DNA of 9,445 bases, taken from Sulfurovum sp. GTDB taxonomy: Bacteria > Campylobacterota > Campylobacteria > Campylobacterales > Sulfurovaceae. Where the stretch lies: contig DAOVZV010000019.1 of assembly GCA_030634925.1 (NCBI GenBank), positions 1 through 9,445 on the forward strand, in the 5' to 3' direction. Both the position numbers and the translations under genes were made by a program. Every line of letters starts with the position of its first letter. The first letter of the stretch is position 1. The notes beneath the pieces were generated by a model that saw only the letters and a list, made by a program, of their open reading frames with translations, was not told the DNA's origin and made no database searches. Shown here in pieces: positions 1 through 5,971 of this stretch.

Positions 1-44
1 CCTACTCTAAGTTCACTTTTTTTAACTCCATACTTTTGGTTCAT
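1..44 (-). CDS. Start of an unidentified gene running off the left edge
   Basis: An ATG (complement of 42-44) opens a frame without stops to the window edge, giving 14 codons that begin MNQKYGVKKSELRV. It lies 6 nt after the TAG stop of the preceding minus-strand gene, as expected for the next member of the same run. There is no clear Shine-Dalgarno sequence, because the upstream stretch is AT-rich without AGGA. The start is therefore uncertain, and the product cannot be named from so few residues. Confidence 0.35.
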   Translation of the reverse strand, partial: MNQKYGVKKSELRV

Positions 45-50
45 ATTTAT

Positions 51-341
51 CTAAACTGCTTTATCTTCAGTATTTATAGACGCATAGCTAATATTCCATT
101 TTAATCCATCTATAAAATTTTTAACTAAACATCTTGTTTTATTGAACTTTAGAATCTTTGACTCTACCAATTGATGTGTATTACTATCAAACCAAGTTAT
201 GCTTTGACCAATCCTAAGACCACTTCTGACTTTTTTAATCCTCTCTATATACTCCATCTCATCTTGTAGTGCAGATGTAAGACGATACAAATCAAATGAT
301 GTAGCATCCTCTAAATCTTTTAATATTTGTGAATAATCCAT
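51..341 (-). CDS. Small cytosolic protein: helical N-terminus plus SH3-like beta domain
   Basis: This 96-residue protein was not recognised as a named family. Residues 1-40 are charged and helical, probably a short coiled coil containing LQDEMEYIERIKKVRSGL. Residues 41-92 look like a small SH3/KOW-type beta barrel, with the pattern G-x-x-I-G-Q-S-I-T-W-F-D followed by KILKFNKTRCLVKN and W-N-I-S-Y. Similar helix-plus-barrel small proteins occur in many bacteria without an assigned role. There is no signal peptide or membrane segment, so it should be cytosolic. The start is supported by AGAGG five to six bases upstream, and the stop is TAG. It lies 26 nt downstream of the 88-residue gene on the same strand, so it probably belongs to the same transcript. 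A nucleic-acid-related role is only a guess from the fold resemblance. Confidence 0.75.
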   Translation of the reverse strand: MDYSQILKDLEDATSFDLYRLTSALQDEMEYIERIKKVRSGLRIGQSITWFDSNTHQLVESKILKFNKTRCLVKNFIDGLKWNISYASINTEDKAV

Positions 342-367
342 TTTTTACCTCTTTAATATACTCCTAA

Positions 368-634
368 TTATCTAGTGAGGATAGATACAAGTTTATCTAG
401 TCCTCTTATATATACATCTTCATTTGTCTCTAGTGCTACTACTTCATAGTTCATATAGTCATCTTCTTTGATACACTCTACACTTATAATGACAAAAAAG
501 CCTGTACAGTAGCTACTTTTTAGTTTATTATAAGTGATACTTGCACCGATATTTGGTAGTGTTGTTATTATCTCTTCGTGAAGTTGTGTACTTTCATCCT
601 GAGACATATATCTCAATAATATAGATGTTTGCAT
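368..634 (-). CDS. Unrecognised 88-residue protein
   Basis: The protein has 88 residues, no signal peptide and no membrane helix. The N-terminal 30 residues are polar and helical. The rest is predicted beta-rich (GASITYNKL, TGFFVIISVECI, NYEVVALE, VYIRGLDKLVSIL), suggesting a compact alpha/beta or small barrel domain. Two cysteines (in SSYCTG and VECIKE) are not arranged as a metal site. The start is supported by AAAAAGGACG upstream with good spacing, and the stop is TAA. It sits between the exported TPR-like gene and the 96-residue gene. It is in the same reading frame as the former, separated from it by that gene's TGA stop and about 11 AT-rich codons. No function can be assigned. Confidence 0.7.
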   Translation of the reverse strand: MQTSILLRYMSQDESTQLHEEIITTLPNIGASITYNKLKSSYCTGFFVIISVECIKEDDYMNYEVVALETNEDVYIRGLDKLVSILTR

Positions 635-667
635 TTTTTCGTCCTTTTTATTTTTAGAGTGAATATC

Positions 668-1168
668 TCAAGAATCTATCAAAAAACTCCTATTTCCCAA
701 TAACTCTTTGGCTATATTTGGGCTAAATTTATCTGTATATAGCCTACCTAATGTATCAAAATGGTCACCAATCCATCTCATATCTACTTTTGCATTTTTT
801 TTGAATATTTCAAAATACTTTTTGGCACTTTCCATATCTCCTCTGATGATATATATCTCTGCCAAGGTCTCTGCTAAGAAATAATCACCTTTATCAAGTC
901 CAATAATAGCAACTTCAAAAGCCTTATCTACATCACCACCTAGTAGATAATACCACGAAGCCCTGCGATAACTATTGCCTTTGAGTACACTGTTTGCAAC
1001 TACAATACAACTATATTGTTTACTCAAATCACCTTTTTTAATCACAAAGAAATTACATTTACCATACTCTCTATTGGTGCAAAATTCATCTTCTTGATTA
1101 AATCCCAAAGAGATAGTTTGACCCATAGATATAGCTGTAAATATTATAAATATTGTGATTTTTATCAT
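668..1168 (-). CDS. Exported TPR/Sel1-like repeat protein
   Basis: This 166-residue protein has a short basic and hydrophobic N-terminus (MIKITIFIIFTAISMGQ) that looks like a signal peptide, so a periplasmic location is likely. From about residue 66 the helix pairs read as degenerate tetratricopeptide repeats: ASWYYLLGGDVDKAFEVAI, then GDYFLAETLAEIYIIRGD, then MESAKKYFEIFKK. The G-D at the turns and the small residues fit a TPR/Sel1 hairpin. Such proteins act as protein-interaction scaffolds, but the partner is unknown. Two cysteines in the mature N-terminus (FCTNREYGKC) could form a disulphide. The start codon is 2 nt after the stop of the DUF1456 gene, with GAGGAT inside the end of that gene. 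It is the only gene in the window that ends in TGA. Confidence 0.75.
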   Translation of the reverse strand: MIKITIFIIFTAISMGQTISLGFNQEDEFCTNREYGKCNFFVIKKGDLSKQYSCIVVANSVLKGNSYRRASWYYLLGGDVDKAFEVAIIGLDKGDYFLAETLAEIYIIRGDMESAKKYFEIFKKNAKVDMRWIGDHFDTLGRLYTDKFSPNIAKELLGNRSFLIDS

Positions 1169-1170
1169 AC

Positions 1171-1647
1171 TTAATCCTCAACAACTCCAACAAAGTAGAA
1201 CTCATCTAATCCATCTAAAAATGATATAAGTAGCTCGTCTGAACATATCTTGAAGTTTTTGTGTCCATCTTTGCGAAATAGTGATGCTAATTGTTGTTTG
1301 GTTAGTTCTATATCTGCTAATCCAAATATTATCTCACTTTCTGCTTCTTTGAGTTGTAGGGCTACTCTTAGTTTTTTGAGTATTAGATTGTTTGTGAGTT
1401 CTACATTTTCATCTGATTTTCTATCTGTTTTGCCTCTTTTTAGAGATATTAATCCATCCAAAAAGACTCCTAGTTCTTCATAGGAGGCTATGATGAAACC
1501 TTTGTCTTGTCTCTTTTTGAGAATATCTTCTAGTCTATCTTTGGTTATCTTATAGTCTTCTAATTCATACGCTTTTTGCATATCTGACATAGATAGATTT
1601 AGAGATTTTTTGATGCGATATAGTATATCATTTGTATTTATTTTCAT
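1171..1647 (-). CDS. DUF1456 family protein (YehS-like)
   Basis: This 158-residue protein matches the DUF1456 family of E. coli YehS (about 156 residues), whose molecular role is not established. The family signature is a duplicated helical module, and both copies are visible. The first spans roughly residues 5-66 (NDILYRIKKSL to VFLDGLISLKRG). The second spans 87-148 (NNLILKKLRVALQLK to GHKNFKICSDELLISFLDGL). The N-N-x-x-L-K-K-L-R-x-A and F-L-D-G-L motifs follow the E. coli protein closely. I chose the internal ATG at 1645-1647. The protein then starts MKINTNDIL like the family, and a GGTAAG ribosome site lies upstream in the end of the DUF302 gene. The next in-frame start further up would overlap that gene by about 35 bases. 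It is coupled to the DUF302 gene, whose stop is 1 nt upstream. Confidence 0.88.
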   Translation of the reverse strand: MKINTNDILYRIKKSLNLSMSDMQKAYELEDYKITKDRLEDILKKRQDKGFIIASYEELGVFLDGLISLKRGKTDRKSDENVELTNNLILKKLRVALQLKEAESEIIFGLADIELTKQQLASLFRKDGHKNFKICSDELLISFLDGLDEFYFVGVVED

Positions 1648-1648
1648 A

Positions 1649-2104
1649 TTATTTCTTACCTGCTTTTTGTGATATTTTGGCAAGTGCTAATTTGGCTTTT
1701 TGGATTATATCTAGGCAGTTTACATCTTTGATATTGTGTTTGAGTGACCAATATTCTGGATTGGTATAAGTGATAGTAGTCTCACCCTCATAATCTGTAG
1801 ATACCAATATTCGTAGAGGTAAATCTAATCCTATAGATGGATTGCACTGCATTAGTATAGTTCCCATCTTTGGATTGCCAAATATGACTACACTCTCTGG
1901 TTTGAGACGCATTTTGACGGCTTTGGCATTGGCACTGTGGTCTAGTGTCTGGAAATGTGTTAGCTTTTGGGCTTTGACTATAGTTTCTAGTTTGGATACG
2001 GTAGTTGCATGGTCATTTTGGCTCTTAACTGTCTTTAGGAATGTACCTTTTTGGTCACATCCTACTAGTAGAACTATGGATAATATCAGTAGTATATTTC
2101 TCAT
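1649..2104 (-). CDS. DUF302 domain lipoprotein
   Basis: This 151-residue protein begins with a classical lipoprotein signal (MRNILLILSIVLLVGC). The lipobox L-V-G-C places the lipidated cysteine at residue 16, so the mature protein is anchored to a membrane on the periplasmic side. The body matches DUF302: the VVIFGNPKMGTILMQ segment near residues 72-86, D-L-P-L-R-I-L-V near 94-101, and an I-T-Y strand near 111-113. DUF302 proteins are small alpha/beta domains common in bacteria and archaea, and their biochemical role is unknown. The ATG overlaps the TAA stop of ychF by one base (TAATG), a typical sign of translational coupling. If ychF is truncated, translation reaching this start may be altered. 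Confidence 0.88.
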   Translation of the reverse strand: MRNILLILSIVLLVGCDQKGTFLKTVKSQNDHATTVSKLETIVKAQKLTHFQTLDHSANAKAVKMRLKPESVVIFGNPKMGTILMQCNPSIGLDLPLRILVSTDYEGETTITYTNPEYWSLKHNIKDVNCLDIIQKAKLALAKISQKAGKK

Positions 2105-3207
2105 TATACATTGAACCTAAAGTGCATTACATCTCCATCTTGGACTATATACTCTTTGCCCTCTAGTCTATTTTTACCTGCATCTTTTGCTCCAGCTTCT
2201 CCATTGAACTCTATGAAATCATCATAAGCTATCACTTCAGCTCTGATAAATCCTTTTTCAAAGTCATTGTGTATCACTGCTGCTGCTTTTGGAGCAGTTA
2301 TACCTTTTCTGATTGTCCACGCTCTGACCTCTTTGACTCCTGCTGTGAAGTAGCTTTGTAGTCCTAGCTTTGCAAATCCTTTGTGTATGATTTGGTCTAG
2401 TCCACTCTCTGTGACTCCTAGGTCTGCCAACATCTCTTCTTTTTCATCTTCTTCGAAATCTACCATCTCTTCTTCTACTTTTGCACAAAGTTTGATGACT
2501 TCATAACCTCTCTCTACTGCATAATCTTTGAGAATTTTTACAAACTCATTGTCTTCACTTAGACCATCTTCATCTACATTTGCACCATACATTATCTCTT
2601 TTGATGTGAGAAGTCTCAAATCTTTGTTCATAGCCAAAAAACCATCACTTTCTATATCTGCAAATGTAGATACAGGATTATTTTCTCCTATATGCTCCAT
2701 CAAAGCCTCTGCTACTACCAACTGCTCTTTGGCATCTTTGTCATTGCCTCTTGCTTTTTTGCTAAGCATAGTTATTCTCTTTTCTACAGCATCCAAATCG
2801 GCGAAAAGTAACTCTTGTTCTATAATCTCTACATCACGCAAAGGGTCTATAGAACCCTCCACATGTACTACATTTTCATCTTCAAAACATCTGACGATAT
2901 GTAATATCACATCTGTCTCTCTGATATTTGACAAAAATTTATTGCCTAGTCCCTCACCTTTACTCGCTCACTTGACAAGTCCTGCAATATCTACACAATC
3001 TAGTGTGGAGTATTGTACTTTCTCTGGATTGACAATCTTTGCAAGAGCTTCAACTCTCTCATCTACTACAGGTACAACCGCCTTATTTGGCTCGATAGTA
3101 CAAAAAGGGTAGTTGGCACTCTCTGCATTTTGTGCTTTTGTAAGTGCGTTAAAAGTGGTGGATTTTCCTACATTTGGTAATCCTACAAGTCCGATACTTA
3201 GTCCCAT
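2104..3207 (-). pseudogene. ychF: YchF/OLA1 ATPase gene interrupted by one in-frame UGA
   Basis: Read through, the gene encodes 368 codons (E. coli YchF has 363 residues) with no frameshift. Codon 80 is TGA (2968-2970) where YchF proteins have an invariant glycine in DIAGLVK-G-ASKGEGLGNKF. Residues 9-16 carry the P-loop GLPNVGKS and 73-76 the DxxG motif. The ATP-selective NxxE motif is NVDE at 210-213, and a TGS domain fills about 281-367. YchF is a ribosome-associated Obg-related ATPase linked to stress and redox responses. The start at 3207 is set by AAGGA upstream and the canonical [12 protein letters not shown]. As written, the products would be a 79-residue P-loop fragment and possibly a C-terminal fragment from TTG at 2934, preceded by a GGTGAGG stretch. 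Everything outside the single codon looks under selection, so the change is recent or an error. One base (GGA to TGA) explains it. Confidence 0.92.
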
Positions 3208-3297
3208 TATTATTCCTTGGTTATATATTATTGTGATTTTATCCAAATATTGGTGAATGGGTGGTTAAGATGGGATAGTGTAAAGGGGGAGATAAAT

Positions 3298-3321
3298 ATC
3301 TCATAGATAAATCTATGAGAT
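3298..3321 (-). terminator. Hairpin downstream of the Lys-rich peptide gene
   Basis: A perfect 10-bp inverted repeat, ATCTCATAGA at 3298-3307 and TCTATGAGAT at 3312-3321, encloses a 4-nt loop. It lies 11 nt after the TAG of the 44-residue gene. In the minus-strand transcript it is followed by ATTTATC rather than a strong U tract. It may be a weak intrinsic terminator or a 3'-end stabilising stem. Confidence 0.5.
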
Positions 3322-3331
3322 TAATGTTTGA

Positions 3332-3466
3332 CTATTTTTTCTTTTTTTTCGATTTAGCTTTTTTCTTAGCTACTTTCTTTTTTGCTTTTTTCTTGTCTGC
3401 TTTTTTCTTAGCTACTTTTTTTGCCAATTTCTTAGCTAACTTTTTATCTTCTTTCTTTTTTGCCAT
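3332..3466 (-). CDS. 44-residue Lys/Ala-rich histone H1-like peptide
   Basis: The protein begins MAKKKEDKKLAKKLAKK and ends KSKKKKK. About 28 of 44 residues are lysine, most of the rest are Ala or Val, and only one Glu and two Asp are present. The K-K-x-A-K-K repeats resemble the C-terminal tails of histone H1 and of bacterial H1-like proteins such as Hc1/AlgP-type tails, which neutralise and compact DNA. A nucleoid or RNA-binding role is inferred from composition alone. The frame is well supported. AAGGA lies 7 nt before the ATG, a consensus promoter lies 54-82 nt upstream, and a hairpin follows the TAG. The opposite strand encodes only poly-Phe. An internal 20-bp direct repeat suggests growth by duplication. 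It is very short and compositionally biased, so automated callers would easily miss it. Confidence 0.82.
   Translation of the reverse strand: MAKKKEDKKLAKKLAKKVAKKKADKKKAKKKVAKKKAKSKKKKK
3357..3376. repeat. Direct repeat copy 1 inside the Lys-rich gene
   Basis: This 20-bp stretch (plus strand GCTTTTTTCTTAGCTACTTT) is identical to 3399-3418, 42 bp away. It encodes KVAKKK plus the first two bases of an Ala codon. The in-frame spacing of 14 codons means slippage or recombination would change protein length without breaking the frame. Confidence 0.85.
3399..3418. repeat. Direct repeat copy 2 inside the Lys-rich gene
   Basis: Exact second copy of the 20-bp repeat at 3357-3376, covering codons 17-23 of the Lys-rich peptide gene. 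Confidence 0.85.
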
Positions 3467-3519
3467 GGTAATTCCTTTTTGGATTAAATTTATTTATTAT
3501 CTAGTAATAAACTATAAAT

Positions 3520-3548
3520 ATTCTACTCTTTATATATAGATAAGTCAA
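3520..3548 (-). promoter_or_regulatory. Consensus sigma-70 promoter for the Lys-rich peptide gene
   Basis: On the minus strand, TTGACT (3548-3543) and TAGAAT (3525-3520) are separated by exactly 17 bp. The predicted transcription start is near 3513, about 47 nt before the ATG. The -35 box is unusually good for a genome of this type, where -35 elements are usually weak. This suggests strong, constitutive transcription. Confidence 0.65.
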
Positions 3549-3587
3549 GCTTTTTCATTACTTTAGTAATATTTTATGGTTTTTAGA

Positions 3588-3593
3588 TAGAAT
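3588..3593 (+). promoter_or_regulatory. Candidate -10 element upstream of the leader ORF and yheT
   Basis: TAGAAT on the plus strand is preceded by a T-rich stretch and no clear -35 box, which is common in Campylobacterota. A start near 3600 would place the AAAGGA site at 3612-3617 in the leader. Confidence 0.4.
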
Positions 3594-3623
3594 TATGACT
3601 ATAAGTAGTCCAAAGGATTGAGT

Positions 3624-3686
3624 ATGATATTTATAAATTTCAAAAAGTTATTACTAAAAATAAAGAACGAAAAATCTGATGGATAA
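3624..3686 (+). CDS. 20-residue upstream ORF overlapping the yheT start
   Basis: ATG at 3624 opens a 20-codon frame, MIFINFKKLLLKIKNEKSDG, that ends in TAA at 3684-3686. It has a better ribosome site (AAAGGA at 3612-3617, 6 nt spacing) than yheT itself, whose upstream stretch (AAAGAACGA) is weak. The frame ends 8 bases inside yheT in another frame, the geometry expected for translational coupling. The first half is hydrophobic and basic, so the peptide may be functional, or its translation may simply load ribosomes onto yheT. Chance ORFs of this size are common, and the support is only the ribosome site and the overlap. Confidence 0.4.
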   Translation: MIFINFKKLLLKIKNEKSDG

Positions 3687-4659
3687 AAATAACTCATTTA
3701 CTCCATCTATTTTTTTGAGAAATAGACATATACAGACACTATACGCTCCACTATTTAGAAAAGATATAAATTTGAATATAGAGATAGAGAGATTTGATTT
3801 TGATGATGGTGATTTTGTAGAAGCCCACTGGCACAATAGACCATCACCAAATCAAAATAGTCCAATAGTCATACTATTTCACGGACTAGAAGGCTCATAT
3901 CGTTCACCATATATCAGAGGAATTATGAGTGCATTGGCAGATATAGGATACAGTTCTGTATTGATGCACTTTCGAGGATGTTCTGATATACCCAACAATC
4001 TAGCAAGGGCATATCATAGTGGAGATACACAAGACGCTAGAGTATGGATAGAGTATTTAGCCCAGACTTATCCACATTCACATCTACACGCCATAGGCTA
4101 CTCTATGGGAGGAAATGTACTGCTAAAGCTCCTATCAGAGTGGCAAACAGAGTCACCTCTAAAGTCTGCTATATCAGTATCTGCTCCGATGCAACTAGAT
4201 ATTTGTGCATCTACTATGATGAATGGATTTACACAAATATACCAAATTCATCTACTCAAATATCTCAAAAGAACTCTATTGGCAAAGTACCAAAATCATG
4301 ATATAGAGTCTATGATAGGACTATCCAAAAAAGATGTCAAAAATATAAAAAGTATCAGAGAATTTGATGATAAATATACATCCAAAATACACAATTTTGG
4401 CAACGCACAAAACTACTATGACAAATCAAGTGCAAAACAATATCTACATCTAATCACCACACCAACTCTCATTATTCATTCTATAGATGACCCATTTATG
4501 ACGCCACAAATATTGCCATCAATTAACCAAATATCACCATCTATAGAGCTAGAAATCACCAAATACGGAGGTCATGTAGGATTTGTAGGAGGTACGATAT
4601 GGAAGCCTAGATATTGGTTAGAAGATAGGATAATAGAGTTCTTTAATCACAATCCATAG
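3679..4659 (+). CDS. yheT: YheT-family alpha/beta hydrolase
   Basis: This 326-residue protein has the length and motif order of the YheT/AB-hydrolase-4 family (E. coli YheT about 340 residues). The motifs are RNRHIQT near residue 14, DDGDFVEAHW at 42-51, oxyanion-loop HGLEGS at 68-73, HFRGCS at 97-102 and the nucleophile elbow GYSMGG with Ser142. The acid is Asp270 or 271 in IDDPFM, and His299 lies in GGHVGFVGG. The triad is complete, so it should be an active serine hydrolase, probably an esterase or lipase on lipid-like substrates. The natural substrate of the bacterial family is not established. There is no signal peptide, so it is probably cytosolic. The start is ATG 3679, with a weak ribosome site, and it overlaps the end of a 20-codon upstream ORF. 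Its last 17 bp overlap the tail of the convergent gene. Confidence 0.93.
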   Translation: MDKNNSFTPSIFLRNRHIQTLYAPLFRKDINLNIEIERFDFDDGDFVEAHWHNRPSPNQNSPIVILFHGLEGSYRSPYIRGIMSALADIGYSSVLMHFRGCSDIPNNLARAYHSGDTQDARVWIEYLAQTYPHSHLHAIGYSMGGNVLLKLLSEWQTESPLKSAISVSAPMQLDICASTMMNGFTQIYQIHLLKYLKRTLLAKYQNHDIESMIGLSKKDVKNIKSIREFDDKYTSKIHNFGNAQNYYDKSSAKQYLHLITTPTLIIHSIDDPFMTPQILPSINQISPSIELEITKYGGHVGFVGGTIWKPRYWLEDRIIEFFNHNP

Positions 4660-5329
4660 GTATCTCAAGGATACATCCTAGACAATCTCTATTGGTCTTT
4701 TGAGATTTGATAGTTTTTTGTTTTAAGAACCTTACGCCTTTGTCAAATGTAGCCTTGTATGTTGTATCTACACATTTACCTATTCCAACATTAGGTTGTT
4801 CAAATATGATACCATCAAAGCCATTACGACTCTTGCGATATTTGATGATATTTCTATCAAATGCTCTAATCCAAGCCATCAAAACAAACTCACCATCAGT
4901 ATCAATCTCACCCAAAAATGACAATATATCATCTTTCATATTCATCTTGAATATCTTGTTTTTGTCTGTAATTACAAATGCGTTATAGAGTATCTTGCAG
5001 GAGAAATGATTACTCTCTAATACCAAATCACTACCTTTTGCTTTGATAGGTTTCAATAGACGAAAATCTCTCACAAGCTCCCTATCAAAATCACTCAATT
5101 TCTTGCGATAAGCAGAAAATAGAACACTATATCTTCTCTTTTTGATATTATTATTCTCATCTACTAGATAAGAGCGTATCTCTATATAATCAATACCTTT
5201 TTTGAGGTTAAAATCACTTATTTTATCATAATCTTCCAATTTTTTAAGATTATGCCATTTGGCTTCGAGACTCACAGAAGAGATGACTAATATAGATACT
5301 ACTAGCAAAAAGTTTAAAAGTTTTTTCAT
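4643..5329 (-). CDS. Exported protein of unknown function with C-terminal cysteines
   Basis: This 228-residue protein starts MKKLLNFLLVVSILVISSVS, a clear Sec signal peptide with likely cleavage after L-E-A, so it is periplasmic or secreted. The body is mixed alpha/beta, rich in Lys and Asp, with no motif I recognise. Five cysteines remain in the mature protein. Three sit at the extreme C-terminus in DCLGC and MDCD, which suggests disulphides or a metal site. I chose ATG 5329 because GGAG lies 6-7 nt upstream. The ATG four codons earlier would lie on top of that site. It follows the DUF1566 gene by 18 nt and probably shares its promoter. Its 3' end overlaps convergent yheT by 17 bp, with no hairpin terminator between them. 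Confidence 0.8.
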   Translation of the reverse strand: MKKLLNFLLVVSILVISSVSLEAKWHNLKKLEDYDKISDFNLKKGIDYIEIRSYLVDENNNIKKRRYSVLFSAYRKKLSDFDRELVRDFRLLKPIKAKGSDLVLESNHFSCKILYNAFVITDKNKIFKMNMKDDILSFLGEIDTDGEFVLMAWIRAFDRNIIKYRKSRNGFDGIIFEQPNVGIGKCVDTTYKATFDKGVRFLKQKTIKSQKTNRDCLGCILEIPMDCD

Positions 5330-5347
5330 ATTATTCTCCAATATTTT

Positions 5348-5842
5348 CTATCTACTTTGATGTCTTATTTTATAATAGTATTTGCGTGACTCCAATAGTT
5401 TTTTCTTTTTTTCTTCATCATAGCCTCCTCTAACACAACGGATAAAATTGCTATAATATTTATAAAAATAATCGCTATATCCGTATTTGAAATATACAAA
5501 CCAAGCGTAGTGAGTCATATAGCTTCTCTCTTCTATAGTCCAATCATAGTTATTGGACTCTTCTTTTTCTAGTTGAATCTCTACTTCTGGATTATTTTTG
5601 TTGCTATAATTTACTATACTAAGTATCTCTTCTTTTTTGGGAAGTCTCCAGTCATCAAAACCTCCTAGTCTCAAAATTTTGCATCTTTTTATAGCTCCCT
5701 CTAGTGTATTGGCTATTTTGGAGATGGGACTATCTTGCCACTTTATTCCTGTTATTTTGTCTGTAATAATATCATTATCTTTTGTAAATCTTGACCCAAA
5801 TAATAGATTGACTATTATCATCATAATCATAAAAAATTTCAT
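5348..5842 (-). CDS. Exported DUF1566 (Lcl C-terminal-like) domain protein
   Basis: This 164-residue protein has a hydrophobic signal peptide (MKFFMIMMIIVNLLFGS). One DUF1566 domain follows: ITGIKWQDS near residue 30, GAIKRCKILRLGGFDDWRLPKKEE at about 49-72, and the closing FIRCVRGG at about 133-140. DUF1566 domains are found in secreted and surface proteins, including the collagen-like Lcl of Legionella, and may bind carbohydrate or act in adhesion. The usual Y-W-S-S-T segment is replaced here by Y-M-T-H-Y, while the following AWFVYFKYG strand is kept. The C-terminal 25 residues form a basic tail (EEKKKKLLESRKYYYKIRH). The start is supported by AGAAGAG upstream. It pairs with the downstream exported gene 18 nt away. 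Confidence 0.85.
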   Translation of the reverse strand: MKFFMIMMIIVNLLFGSRFTKDNDIITDKITGIKWQDSPISKIANTLEGAIKRCKILRLGGFDDWRLPKKEEILSIVNYSNKNNPEVEIQLEKEESNNYDWTIEERSYMTHYAWFVYFKYGYSDYFYKYYSNFIRCVRGGYDEEKKKKLLESRKYYYKIRHQSR

Positions 5843-5901
5843 AAATATACTCTTCTTTTTATATAAAATATATAGCTATAGAGATAATAACGAAATATAA
5901 T

Positions 5902-5971
5902 ATAAAAAGCAGAACTTTTTAATCATAAAATTTTTTTAACTTAGCAGAGTCACCACCTCTCTGCTTTTTAT
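5902..5971 (-). terminator. Overlapping inverted repeats after the cytochrome gene
   Basis: An exact 12-bp inverted repeat (ATAAAAAGCAGA at 5902-5913, TCTGCTTTTTAT at 5960-5971) is separated by 46 nt and starts immediately after the cytochrome stop. A 7-bp hairpin, AGCAGAG (5943-5949) with CTCTGCT (5959-5965), shares its right arm with the long repeat, so the two structures exclude each other. In the minus-strand transcript the long stem ends in TCTGCTTTTTATATTATATTT, which could terminate. On the plus strand the short hairpin is followed by a T run, so bidirectional action is possible. Confidence 0.45.

Noticed and set aside
2968..2970. Alternative genetic code with UGA as glycine (as in SR1/Gracilibacteria)
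   Set aside because: Glycine in all other genes of the window is written GGN, and only one internal TGA is seen. An organism with that code would use UGA for glycine often. The gene content also does not fit those lineages.
2968..2970. Selenocysteine codon in ychF
   Set aside because: The family has glycine, not cysteine, at this position, and I see no convincing stem-loop directly downstream.
2528..3112. Plus-strand ORF of 194 codons
   Set aside because: It is antisense to ychF, has Ser/Thr-rich low-complexity content and no ribosome site. The minus-strand frame matches a conserved family.
3259..3289. G-rich stretch that might form a quadruplex
   Set aside because: It has only three runs of three or more G, with long uneven loops. 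It could fold only as a weak two-layer structure.
3315..3539. Plus-strand poly-Phe ORF
   Set aside because: It is the mirror of the Lys-rich gene: AAA codons read as TTT. It has no ribosome site.
4660..4674. GTATC/GATAC hairpin near the yheT stop
   Set aside because: It is a 5-bp stem without a T run and lies inside the convergent coding sequence.
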